This document shows, in pieces, positions 56,146 through 63,832 of a stretch of 64,000 nt of DNA (within the stretch, counting starts at the first letter, position 1; each line of letters starts with the position of its first letter). The notes below the pieces were generated by a model. It ran no database searches, was not told where the DNA came from, and saw only the letters and a program-made list of their open reading frames with translations. The position numbers and the translations under genes were made by a program. The DNA lies in assembly GCA_965279255.1 (NCBI GenBank), contig OZ257146.1, forward strand, positions 806,001-870,000, written 5' to 3'. Origin of the DNA: CAMFLJ01 sp965279255 (GTDB lineage Bacteria > Actinomycetota > Acidimicrobiia > Acidimicrobiales > Acidimicrobilacustridaceae).

Positions 56146-56205
56146 GTGTTTCCTCGGAGGAGCGCAACGTGACAGTCGGCACCGCCGGAGGCCCGGAGGA
56201 GTACG

Positions 56206-56802
56206 GTGAGAACACCCATGGACCCACGCATCGCCCGCACCCATGACGCCGTCATGAAGGCCGCCACCGACCTGTTGGTGGAGGGCGGCCCCGACGCGCT
56301 CACCGTCGACGGCGTGGTCGCCCGATCCGGGGTCGCCAAGTCCACCGTGTACCGCCACTGGGCCACCCGCGACGAGCTCGTCGCCGATGTCCTCACCAGC
56401 TGTGCCCCGCACCTCGAGCCGGTGGTCGACGCCGGCGACTTCGCCGAGGCCATCTCGCAGTTGATGCGCTCGTTCCTCGACGCGATGAACGACGAGCACT
56501 GGAACCGGGTCCTGCCCTCGCTGCTGATCCTCAAGACCGAGCTGCGGGCCATGGAGGAGCTCAACCGCCAGATCACCGAGGAGCAGGCCGGGGTGGTCGC
56601 CGACGTCCTGCGCCGCGGCGTCGACGAGGGCGTGCTCCGGCCGAGCGTGCTCGACGACATCGACCTGGCGGTGACCCTGCTGGCCGGGCCGGTGCTGATG
56701 GCCGGGCTCACCGGCATGGTCCCGCTCGACGAGGCGTTCGGCCAGCGGGTCGTCGAGCAGTTCCTCGCCGGTGCGGCGGCGCCGGTCGCCGTCCACCGCT
56801 AG
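56206..56802 (+). CDS. TetR/AcrR-family transcriptional regulator
   Basis: This 198-residue repressor has an N-terminal helix-turn-helix, with LTVDGVVARSGVAKSTVYRHWATRDELVADVL in pieces between about 32 and 63, followed by a TetR_C_11-like ligand domain. GTG 56206 is chosen because GGAGGAG lies 4 nt upstream; ATG 56218 would remove four residues. It is divergent from the DHA2 exporter and probably represses both genes through the twin repeats at 56105-56145. The inducer is unknown. Confidence 0.92.
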   Translation: MRTPMDPRIARTHDAVMKAATDLLVEGGPDALTVDGVVARSGVAKSTVYRHWATRDELVADVLTSCAPHLEPVVDAGDFAEAISQLMRSFLDAMNDEHWNRVLPSLLILKTELRAMEELNRQITEEQAGVVADVLRRGVDEGVLRPSVLDDIDLAVTLLAGPVLMAGLTGMVPLDEAFGQRVVEQFLAGAAAPVAVHR

Positions 56803-56843
56803 CGACGCACCGTCCCCACGGTCGACGAGCAGAGGCTGACCCC

Positions 56844-58268
56844 ATGACCTCGCGAACGCTCGAGACCGACTACCTCGTGGTGGGCGCGGGGGCGATGGGC
56901 ATGGCGTTCACCGACGCACTGGTCGATCACGCCGACGTCCACGTCACCCTCGTCGACCGCCGCCACGCCGCCGGCGGTCACTGGCACGACGCGTACCCGT
57001 TCGTGCAGCTGCACCAGGCCTCGCAGTTCTACGGCGTCGCCTCGACCCTCCTCGGCAACGGGGAGGTGCAGCGGGTCGGACCGGAGGCGGGGCTCCAGGA
57101 GCGGGCTCGTCGATCGGAGATCCAGGCCTACTACGACGAGGTCCTGCACCGTCGGCTGATCGGCTCGGGCCGGGTGAGCTTCCTCGGTGGCAGCGAACAC
57201 CACACCGACGGATCGTCGCACCGCGTGACCTCGCTGGTCTCGGGCGACACCAGCGAGGTGAAGGTCCGCCGCCGCGTCGTCGACGCCACCCGCCTGTCGC
57301 CGACCGTGCCCGCCACGACCCCGCCGCCGTTCGGTGTCGCCGCCGACGTGCCCGTCGTCCCCATCCACGAGCTGGCGACGCTGGCCGGGGCGCCCACCGA
57401 CTACGTCATCGTCGGCTCCGGCAAGACCGCCACCGACGGCATCGTCTGGCTGCTCGCCAACGGGGTCACGCCGGAGCGCATCGTGTGGGTCCGCCCACGA
57501 GACCCGTGGATGCTCGACCGGGCGGTGGTCCAGCCCGAGCCGGTCGTGGCCCTGGGCCTCGCCGCCGACACCCTGGCCGCGGCCGCCGGCGCCACGTCGC
57601 TCAACGACCTGTTCCTCCGCCTCGAAGCCGCCGGTGTGATGCTGCGGATCGATCCCGGCGTGGTGCCCACGATGGCCAAGGCCCCGACGCTGGGGCGATG
57701 GGAGCTCGAGCTGCTCCGCACCGTCGAGAGGGTCGTCCGGCTGGGTCACGTGAGCCACGTGACGCGAGAAGAGATCGTTCTCGAGCACGGGTCTGTGCCG
57801 CTCGCTCCCGGCTCGTTGGTCGTGCACTGCGCGGCCGCGGGCCTGCCGCAGCCGCCGATGGTGCCGATCTGGGAGCCCGACCGGATCACGCTGCAGACGA
57901 TCAGGGCGGGGTTCCCGTGCTTCTGCGCCGCGCTGGCCGGCTACGTGGAGGCGACCCGAGACGACGACCGGGAGCGCAACTGGCTGTGCCCACCGAACAG
58001 CTTCTCCGACACGCCGGCCGACTGGGCCCGGATGCAGGTGCGGGGGATGGTCGCCAGCGGCCGCTACGAGTCCGAGCCAGACATCGCGGAGTGGGCCCGG
58101 GCCTGTGCCCTCAACCCGGCGCGCATCGAGCCGGCGCGCCGCGACGATCCCGCGGTGCGGGCCGCGGCCGACCGGGTGGCCTCGGTGCGTGAGCGCGGCC
58201 TTGCCCGCCTCGCCGAGCTGGCGGGCGAACCGGTGCCGGGCGACGACGCGCGTCGACCGCGGGGCTAG
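56844..58268 (+). CDS. FAD/NAD(P)-binding flavoprotein (monooxygenase-like)
   Basis: This 474-residue protein has an N-terminal FAD loop LVVGAGAMGMAFTDALVDH (about 11-29) and LVDRRHAAGGHWHDAYPFV (about 44-62), which resembles flavin monooxygenases. A second nucleotide loop IVGSGKTATDGIVWLLANG lies at about 191-209. The classic Baeyer-Villiger/FMO fingerprint is not obvious, so oxygenase activity is uncertain. It follows tetR by 41 nt and may belong to the same regulated unit as the exporter. Its 3' end overlaps the FAD-subunit gene on the other strand by 4 nt. Confidence 0.8.
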   Translation: MTSRTLETDYLVVGAGAMGMAFTDALVDHADVHVTLVDRRHAAGGHWHDAYPFVQLHQASQFYGVASTLLGNGEVQRVGPEAGLQERARRSEIQAYYDEVLHRRLIGSGRVSFLGGSEHHTDGSSHRVTSLVSGDTSEVKVRRRVVDATRLSPTVPATTPPPFGVAADVPVVPIHELATLAGAPTDYVIVGSGKTATDGIVWLLANGVTPERIVWVRPRDPWMLDRAVVQPEPVVALGLAADTLAAAAGATSLNDLFLRLEAAGVMLRIDPGVVPTMAKAPTLGRWELELLRTVERVVRLGHVSHVTREEIVLEHGSVPLAPGSLVVHCAAAGLPQPPMVPIWEPDRITLQTIRAGFPCFCAALAGYVEATRDDDRERNWLCPPNSFSDTPADWARMQVRGMVASGRYESEPDIAEWARACALNPARIEPARRDDPAVRAAADRVASVRERGLARLAELAGEPVPGDDARRPRG

Positions 58269-59092
58269 GAGAGCCCGGACTCCTCGAGCGCCCGGCGCAC
58301 GAGCACGCGGGCGAGGTGCTCGCGGTACTCGGGGCTGGCGTTGATGTCGCCCTGGGGCTCGGTGCCCTCGTTGGCCCGCTCGGCGGCCTCGGCCGCGGTG
58401 GCACCACCGTTGACCGCGTCGACGACACCGGAGGCCACCAGGGGGGTGGAGCCCATGTTCACCAGCGCCACGCCGTTGTGGCCCTTGGCCCGCACCGCGG
58501 CGACGCCGACGATGGCCCAGTCCTGGGCCCGGCGGTTGAACTTCTGGAACGACCAGCCCTCGGTCTCGAGCTTCGGCACCCGGATCTCGGTGAGCAGCTC
58601 GTCGGGCTCGAGGGCCGACTCGAGGAAGCCCGTGAAGAAGTCGGTGGCCGCGATCTCGCGCTCGCCGTTCGGGCCCTTGGCCACGAGCGAGCCACCGAGC
58701 GCCAGCAGCACGGCCGGCAGGTCGGAGGCGGGATCGGCGTGGGCGAGCGAGCCGCCGATGGTGCCGCGGTGGCGCACCTGCGGGTCGCCGACCTCGCCGG
58801 CGGCGTGGTGCAGCAGCGGCACGGCCTCGGCGAGGATCGGGTCGATCTCGAGGTCACGGTGGCGGGTGAGCGCGCCGATGGCCACGTGGTCGCCGGCGTC
58901 GCGGACGTATCGCAGGTCCTCGAGGCGGCCGACGTCGACGAGCACCGACGGCACGGCCAGGCGGAGCTTCATCATCGGCAGCAGCGAGTGGCCGCCGGCC
59001 AGCAGCTTGGCCTCGTCGCCGTGCTCGGTGAGCAGGGCGATGGCGGCGTCGGCGGAGTCGGCCCGCTGGTAGTCGAAGGTCGCGGGGATCAC
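58265..59092 (-). CDS. FAD-binding medium subunit of molybdenum hydroxylase (CoxM-like)
   Basis: This 275-residue subunit opens with FDYQRADSADAAIALLTEHG. The FAD-binding motifs are LLAGGHSLLPMMKLRLA (about 32-48) and IGGSLAHADPASDLPAVLLAL (about 113-133), the latter carrying the TIGGSLAHADP signature. It passes electrons from the 2Fe-2S subunit to an external acceptor. GTG 59092 overlaps the CoxS-like stop in GTGA, so the two are translated together. The CoxL-like partner is 8.7 kb away on the other strand. No separate large-subunit gene lies beside it. Confidence 0.92.
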   Translation of the reverse strand: MIPATFDYQRADSADAAIALLTEHGDEAKLLAGGHSLLPMMKLRLAVPSVLVDVGRLEDLRYVRDAGDHVAIGALTRHRDLEIDPILAEAVPLLHHAAGEVGDPQVRHRGTIGGSLAHADPASDLPAVLLALGGSLVAKGPNGEREIAATDFFTGFLESALEPDELLTEIRVPKLETEGWSFQKFNRRAQDWAIVGVAAVRAKGHNGVALVNMGSTPLVASGVVDAVNGGATAAEAAERANEGTEPQGDINASPEYREHLARVLVRRALEESGLS

Positions 59093-59550
59093 GACGTCGC
59101 CTCGGCGGCGGCGAGGACGGCCTTCACGATGTTGTGGTAGCCGGTGCAGCGGCAGAGGTTGCCCTCGAGCCCGAGGCGGACCTCCCGCTCGGTCGGCGAG
59201 GGGTTCTCGTCGAGGAGCGAGACGGCGGCCATGACCATGCCGGGGGTGCAGTACCCGCACTGGAGGCCGTGGTTCTCCTGGAAGGCCTTCTGCATCGGGT
59301 GGAGCTCGTCACCGTCGGCGAGGCCCTCGATGGTGGTGACCGACGTGCCGTCGGCCTGGGCCGCCAGCATCGTGCACGACTTCACGGACTCGCCGTCGAC
59401 GTGCACCGTGCAGGCGCCGCACGACGAGGTGTCGCACCCGATGTTCGTGCCCGTCAGGCCCAGCTGCTCACGCAGGAAGTAGACGAGAAGCGTCCGTGGC
59501 TCGGCCTCCGCCGTGCGTTCGACACCGTTGACCGTGAGGGTGATCTGCAT
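59089..59550 (-). CDS. [2Fe-2S] small subunit of molybdenum hydroxylase (CoxS-like)
   Basis: This 153-residue subunit carries two [2Fe-2S] clusters. The plant-ferredoxin-type cluster is bound by the Cys in GCDTSSCGACTVHVDG (about 39-47) and the later Cys in VKSCTML. The second cluster is bound by QCGYCTPGMVMA (about 97-108) and NLCRCTGYHNIV (about 130-141). All eight cysteines are present. It moves electrons from the molybdenum site to FAD. A purine-rich AAGGGGAAG sits before the ATG. It is the first gene of a two-gene unit with the FAD subunit. Confidence 0.95.
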   Translation of the reverse strand: MQITLTVNGVERTAEAEPRTLLVYFLREQLGLTGTNIGCDTSSCGACTVHVDGESVKSCTMLAAQADGTSVTTIEGLADGDELHPMQKAFQENHGLQCGYCTPGMVMAAVSLLDENPSPTEREVRLGLEGNLCRCTGYHNIVKAVLAAAEATS

Positions 59551-59654
59551 GCTTCCCCTTGGAGAGACCTGTTCCGCAGCGGGGGCGAGCGTAGCCGAGT
59601 GACCTACGGCTCACCGTGGGATGGTCGGGACCTCCGGAGAGGACCCGGGAGGGC

Positions 59655-60107
59655 CTACGCGGTGAGCGCCTCGGGGGCGACCGAGAACCGCACCGTCCAC
59701 CGCTCGTCGGAGGCGCCGTCGATGGCGAGGCGCCACACGAACGACTGGCCCGGCTCGAGCGGCAGGCCGTTGAAGCTGATCACCACGGGCACGTTGAGGG
59801 GCTGGGTGTGGGGCCAGCCCTCGGGCCGACCGGCGGCGACCTGGCCGTTGACCAGCACGGGGACGTCGCCCGCCATCACCGGCATGCCGTCGGGGGTGAG
59901 CAGCTCGCACACCCACGGGATGGTCTCGTCGGCCCGGCTCCACGGCACGGTGACGACGAGCGCCAGGGCCATCGGCTGCGGGGTGGGCGGGACGACGGCG
60001 ATGCCGCCGCCGAGCACGCTGAGCTTGCCGTCGGCGACCTGCGCGGCATCCGCCAGGATCATGAGGACGGAGAGGTCTTCGTCGGGCTGGGGCTGATCGT
60101 TCGCCAT
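59655..60107 (-). CDS. DUF6941-type conserved protein
   Basis: This 150-residue soluble protein begins with an acidic tail, then LMILADAAQVADGKLSVLGGGIAVV (in two pieces, about 15-38), the hallmark of a family that opens with a leucine/alanine strand and ends in beta-sandwich-like strands such as SFVWRLAIDG. Its function is unknown. It lies between the CoxS-like gene and the MobA-like gene, but nothing ties it to molybdenum metabolism. The ATG at 60107 fits the family start. The 104 bases between it and the CoxS-like gene hold no clear feature. Confidence 0.7.
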   Translation of the reverse strand: MANDQPQPDEDLSVLMILADAAQVADGKLSVLGGGIAVVPPTPQPMALALVVTVPWSRADETIPWVCELLTPDGMPVMAGDVPVLVNGQVAAGRPEGWPHTQPLNVPVVISFNGLPLEPGQSFVWRLAIDGASDERWTVRFSVAPEALTA

Positions 60108-60209
60108 GGGCCTCACCCTAGGAGACCCTGCTGGGCGCGGGGGCCGGCCGGGGCCGAACACACGGTGACGGGTGGCCGAACGGCCGGTGCCGGATGGTTG
60201 ACTGGTCCG

Positions 60210-60788
60210 ATGTCCGACGCACCCCTCCGCCTCGCCGCGGCCGTGCTGGCCGCCGGCGGGTCCACGCGCTTCGGCGACGGGGCCAAGCAGCTCGCGCTGT
60301 TCCGGGGCCGCCCGCTCGTGTCGTGGGCGGTCGAGGCGGCGCTCGACGCCGGCGTGTTCGAGCTCGTCTTCGTGATCGGCGGCGCCGTCGACGTGTCACA
60401 CGCGCTTCCGCCCGGTGCCCTCCTGCTCGAGAACCCGGCGTGGGCCGAGGGCCAGGCCACCTCTCTGGCCACGGCCGTCCACGCCGCGAGGGTGGGTGCG
60501 TTCGACGCACTGGTCGTCGGCCTCGGCGACCAGCCCTTCGTGGGGCCGGAGGCGTGGCGGGCGGTGGCCACCGCCGATGTGCCCGAGCCGATCGTCGTGG
60601 CGACCTACGAGGGCGATCGGGGCAACCCGGTCAGGCTCGGCCGATCGGTGTGGGACGACCTGCCCGCCACCGGCGACCACGGTGCCCGCACCCTGATGGC
60701 CGGGCGGCCCGACCTCGTGGCCGAGGTAGCGTGCCCGGGCAACGCCGCCGACATCGATACCCAGGAGGAGCTCGACCGATGGAGCTGA
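60210..60788 (+). CDS. MobA/MocA-like nucleotidyltransferase
   Basis: This 192-residue NTP-transferase fold protein has AAVLAAGGSTRFGDGAKQLALFRG (two pieces, about 9-32) with the Gly-rich NTP loop and catalytic Lys, then VVGLGDQPFVGPEAW for metal binding and VVATYEGDRGNPVRLGRSVW. Proteins of this type add CMP or GMP to the molybdenum cofactor (MocA makes the cytosine dinucleotide used by xanthine dehydrogenase and CO dehydrogenase-type enzymes). It overlaps the CoxG-like gene by 10 nt. A role in molybdopterin cytosine dinucleotide synthesis for this locus is likely. Confidence 0.87.
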   Translation: MSDAPLRLAAAVLAAGGSTRFGDGAKQLALFRGRPLVSWAVEAALDAGVFELVFVIGGAVDVSHALPPGALLLENPAWAEGQATSLATAVHAARVGAFDALVVGLGDQPFVGPEAWRAVATADVPEPIVVATYEGDRGNPVRLGRSVWDDLPATGDHGARTLMAGRPDLVAEVACPGNAADIDTQEELDRWS

Positions 60789-61549
60789 TCAACACCTTCG
60801 ACGTGAGCGTCCCCGTCGACACCGCATGGGCCGTGCTCACCGATGTCGAGCGCATCGCTCCCTGCCTCCCGGGCGCCCAGCTCCAGGAGATCGAGGGCGA
60901 CGAGTACCGCGGCATCGTGAAGGTCAAGGTCGGCCCGATCACCGCCCAGTACAAGGGCAAGGCCACCTTCCTCGAGAAGGACGACGTCAACCACAAGGCC
61001 GTCCTCGACGCGTCCGGACGTGACACCCGGGGCCAGGGCAACGCCAGCGCCACCATCACCGCCCAGCTCGAGCCCAACGGCGACGGCACCACCGTCACCG
61101 TCACCACCGACCTCACCGTCACCGGCAAGGTCGCCCAGTTCGGCCGCGGCGTGCTCGCCGACGTGAGCGCCAAGATCCTCACCCAGTTCGTCGACAACCT
61201 CGAGCAGACCGTGCTCACCGACGACGCCCTCGCCGGCGCCGAGGTGGTCGAAGAGGCAGAGCAGGCCCTCGCCGCCGAGGCCGCGGCCGCTGCCGAAGCC
61301 GTCGAGGAGGCCGTCGAGGCCGTCGACCTCGTGAGCGCGGAGGACGAGCAGGGCATCGTCGACCCCGAGGCCGTCGTGGCTGCCGAGATCAAGGTCGAGC
61401 AGGCCGTCCGCAAGATCGACATGCCCGAGCCCGAGGCCATCGACCTGCTCGAGCACGCCGGTTCGCCGGTGCTCAAGCGGGCCGTGCCGGTGCTCGGCCT
61501 CGTCATCGCCGTCCTCGTGCTGTGGCGAGTCCTGCGTCGCCGGAAGTGA
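60779..61549 (+). CDS. CoxG-like SRPBCC protein with C-terminal membrane anchor
   Basis: This 256-residue protein has an SRPBCC/CoxG domain (about 1-145) with ELINTFDVSVPVDTAWAVLTD (two pieces), IAPCLPGAQLQEIEGDEYRG and GPITAQYKGKATFLEKDD, followed by an acidic helical linker rich in Ala and Glu (about 150-220). One C-terminal membrane helix follows (about 232-250, VPVLGLVIAVLVLW) with a basic RRRK tail. CoxG recruits CO dehydrogenase to the membrane and may bind quinones. Its start overlaps the MocA-like gene and its stop overlaps DUF501 in GTGA. Confidence 0.92.
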   Translation: MELINTFDVSVPVDTAWAVLTDVERIAPCLPGAQLQEIEGDEYRGIVKVKVGPITAQYKGKATFLEKDDVNHKAVLDASGRDTRGQGNASATITAQLEPNGDGTTVTVTTDLTVTGKVAQFGRGVLADVSAKILTQFVDNLEQTVLTDDALAGAEVVEEAEQALAAEAAAAAEAVEEAVEAVDLVSAEDEQGIVDPEAVVAAEIKVEQAVRKIDMPEPEAIDLLEHAGSPVLKRAVPVLGLVIAVLVLWRVLRRRK

Positions 61550-62034
61550 CCGACCCGGCCGCCGAGCGGGCCCGGGTGGCCGAGCTGCTCGGTCGGCCGC
61601 CGATGGGCGACTTCGAGGTCGTGGTGCGCTCGCCGTCGGGTGATCCCGCGGTGCTGCGCAACGCGCCCCTGCTCCCCGACGGGACGCCCATGCCGACCCG
61701 CTACTGGCTCTGCGATCCCGGCCTGCGGGCCGCCATCGGCACGCTCGAGTCCGAGGGTGGTGTCCGGGAGGCCGAAGCCGTGGTCGACCCCGCCGTCCTC
61801 GCCGCGGCGCACGAGGCCTACGCCGCCGAGCGCGACGCCCATCTCCCCGACGGCCACACCGGGCCCGCCCCCTTCGGCGGGGTCGGGGGCACCCGTGAGG
61901 GCGTCAAGTGCCTCCACGCCCACTACGCCCACTGGCTCGTCGGCGCCGACGACCCCGTGGGGGAGTGGGTCCACCAGCAGCTCATCGGGCGCGAGCTGAT
62001 GCCCGCGTCGGCTCCCGGGAGGCTCCACCCGTGA
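61546..62034 (+). CDS. DUF501 protein (conserved next to ppx)
   Basis: This 162-residue protein of the DUF501 family shows VAELLGRPPMGDFEVVVRSP (about 10-29), PTRYWLCDPGLRAAIGTLES and VKCLHAHYAHWLVGADDPVGEW, with conserved Cys and His that could bind a metal or act in catalysis. In mycobacteria (Rv1025) it lies between ftsB and ppx. Here it follows a CoxG-like gene with a 4-nt GTGA overlap and overlaps ppx in the same way. Its function is unknown. An alternative start at GTG 61522 adds eight residues. Confidence 0.9.
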   Translation: MTDPAAERARVAELLGRPPMGDFEVVVRSPSGDPAVLRNAPLLPDGTPMPTRYWLCDPGLRAAIGTLESEGGVREAEAVVDPAVLAAAHEAYAAERDAHLPDGHTGPAPFGGVGGTREGVKCLHAHYAHWLVGADDPVGEWVHQQLIGRELMPASAPGRLHP

Positions 62035-62978
62035 CCACCCCCTCCGCCGCCTCGCCCCCGGCCCCCGCCCCTGTCGCCGCCATCGACATCGGCACCAACT
62101 CCGTGCGACTGCTCGTCAGCCAGGACGGCCGCACCACCCTCGAGCGGCTCATGCGCATCACCCGCCTGGGCAAGGGGGTCGACGCCACCGGTCGGCTCGA
62201 TCCCGAGGCCATCGAGCGCACGGTCACCGTGCTGCGCGAGTACCGCGAGGTCATGGACCGCTTCGGCGTCGAGAAGGTGCGCATGACCGCCACCTCGGCG
62301 GCGCGCGACGCCGCCAACCGCGACGACTTCTTCGACGCGGCGGAGGCCGCCGTCGGCGTCCGTCCCGAGCTGCTCAGCGGCGAGGAGGAGGGGCGTCTGT
62401 CGTTCCTCGGCGCCACCGCCGACCTCGATCCCGCCGACGGCCCGTTCCTCGTCTGCGACATCGGTGGCGGCTCCACCGAGTTCAGCTACGGCACCACCGA
62501 GTCCGAGGCCACCATCTCCACCGACATGGGCTGCGTGCGCCTGACCGAGGCCTGGCTCCACAGCGACCCGCCCTCGGCCGAGGAGCTGAGCCAGGCCATC
62601 TCGATCGTCGAGATCCACCTCGACGACGTGATGCGCGAGATCCCCGAGGCCACCGAGGCCGCCACCTTCGTCGGCCTCGCCGGGACGGTGAGCACGGCCG
62701 CCGCCGTCGAGATCGGCCTCGCCGAGTACGACCGCGACCGCATCCACCACTTCGTGCTCACCAAGCCCGCGGTCGAGGACGTCTTCCGCACCCTCGCCAC
62801 CGAGGCGCTCGCCGACCGCATCCACAACCCCGGCCTCGAGCGCGAGCGGGCCGACGTCATCGTGGGCGGCATGTGCGTGCTGGTGTCGATCATGCGGCGG
62901 CTGGGCTTCAGCGAATGCCTGGTGTCGGAGGCCGACATCCTCGACGGCCTGGCGATGTCGATCGCCTCGGGCTCGTGA
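62031..62978 (+). CDS. ppx: Exopolyphosphatase / pppGpp phosphohydrolase family
   Basis: This 315-residue Ppx/GppA protein has the actin-like ATPase fold. It has AAIDIGTNSVRLLV (about 19-32), RITRLGKGVD, TATSAARDAANRDDF, the metal/phosphate motif CDIGGGSTEFSYG (about 144-156) and VGLAGTVSTAAAVE. It lacks the C-terminal HD-like domain of E. coli Ppx, as do other actinobacterial Ppx1/Ppx2 proteins. It hydrolyses the terminal phosphate of polyphosphate. GTG 62031 overlaps the DUF501 stop, and GGGAGG lies 8 nt upstream. Confidence 0.95.
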   Translation: MTTPSAASPPAPAPVAAIDIGTNSVRLLVSQDGRTTLERLMRITRLGKGVDATGRLDPEAIERTVTVLREYREVMDRFGVEKVRMTATSAARDAANRDDFFDAAEAAVGVRPELLSGEEEGRLSFLGATADLDPADGPFLVCDIGGGSTEFSYGTTESEATISTDMGCVRLTEAWLHSDPPSAEELSQAISIVEIHLDDVMREIPEATEAATFVGLAGTVSTAAAVEIGLAEYDRDRIHHFVLTKPAVEDVFRTLATEALADRIHNPGLERERADVIVGGMCVLVSIMRRLGFSECLVSEADILDGLAMSIASGS

Positions 62979-63035
62979 CCGGGGCGGCCGTCCCCTCTCC
63001 CGGCCGTCTCCCGCACCCGGCTCGTAGTGCGTCGC

Positions 63036-63041
63036 TAGGAT
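63036..63041 (+). promoter_or_regulatory. Candidate -10 element for leaderless GNAT transcript
   Basis: TAGGAT lies 8 nt upstream of GTG 63050. No Shine-Dalgarno is present, so the transcript probably starts at or next to the start codon. Confidence 0.5.
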
Positions 63042-63049
63042 CGCCGCCC

Positions 63050-63640
63050 GTGACCACCCTCTTCGGCCGCCGCGTGCTTCTGCGGCCCCTCGTGGTCTCC
63101 GACTTCCCGGCCTGGCGTGAGGTCCGGCGCCGCAACGACGCGTGGCTCACCAAGTGGGAGCCCACCCGCATCCCCGGCACGCCCGACGTCATCGAGGACC
63201 GCGAGGCCTTCTCGGTGCGCTGCAGCGCCCGTCAGCGCGAGCGCCAGCTCGGGGCCGGCTACGGCTTCGGCGTGTTCGTCGACGGCGAGTTCGCCGGTGA
63301 GATCAACCTGTCGTCGGTGCAGCGGGGCCCGTTCCAGAGCGCCTACGTGGGGTACTGGATCGACGAGGCCAAGGCCGGCCACAGCTACACCCCCGAGGCG
63401 GTGGTGGTGGTGGCCCGCTTCGCCTTCGAGGAGCTGCGCCTCCACCGCATCCAGATCGCCATCATCCCCCGCAACCGGGCCAGCCACCGGGTGATGGAGA
63501 AGCTCCACATCCGCGACGAGGGCACGGCGGTGCGGTACCTCGAGATCAACGGCACGTGGGAGGACCACGTCCGCTACGCCATCACCTCCGAGGAGTGGCT
63601 GGAGCGCAGCGAGGAGCTGTGCACCGCCTGGATCGACTGA
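63050..63640 (+). CDS. RimJ/RimL-type GNAT N-acetyltransferase
   Basis: This 196-residue GNAT of the ribosomal-protein-alanine acetyltransferase group shows LFGRRVLLRPLVVSDFPAW (about 4-22), FAGEINLSSVQRGPFQSAYVGYWID (in pieces near 83-107), the acetyl-CoA loop region DEAKAGHSYTPEAVVVVARFAF and LRLHRIQIAIIPRNRASHRVMEKL. Actinobacterial members acetylate ribosomal or other N-terminal residues. It follows ppx by 71 nt. GTG 63050 has no Shine-Dalgarno. Three palindromes lie after the stop. Confidence 0.9.
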   Translation: MTTLFGRRVLLRPLVVSDFPAWREVRRRNDAWLTKWEPTRIPGTPDVIEDREAFSVRCSARQRERQLGAGYGFGVFVDGEFAGEINLSSVQRGPFQSAYVGYWIDEAKAGHSYTPEAVVVVARFAFEELRLHRIQIAIIPRNRASHRVMEKLHIRDEGTAVRYLEINGTWEDHVRYAITSEEWLERSEELCTAWID

Positions 63641-63652
63641 CCCCCGCCCCCG

Positions 63653-63824
63653 TGGCTCGTTCGAGCACGCTGGCGCGTGCCGAGACGAGCCACCGGTCGT
63701 GACACAGGGGAGGCCGTGGCTCGTTCGAGCACGCTGGCGCGTGCCGAAACGAGCCACCGGTCGTGACACAGGGGAGGCCATGGCTCGTTCGAGCACGCTG
63801 GAGCGTGCCGAGACGAGCCACCGG
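63653..63824. repeat. Three tandem 64-bp palindromic units
   Basis: Units start at 63653, 63717 and 63781 with a period of 64 nt; the third is cut after the palindrome. Each has an 8-bp outer stem (TGGCTCGT/ACGAGCCA), a 4x4 internal loop and a 6-bp inner stem (GCACGC/GCGTGC) with a 4-nt loop. Unit 2 differs from unit 1 in the internal loop and unit 3 in the apical loop. They lie between convergent genes, so terminator or repeat-element roles are likely. Confidence 0.85.
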
Positions 63825-63832
63825 GTAGCTGG

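Noticed and set aside
54003..56246. A 747-codon open frame on the + strand opposite the MFS gene
   Set aside because: It is the mirror of a 14-helix transporter and the end of XdhC in another frame; it is repetitive in Gly/His/Asp and shows no domain.
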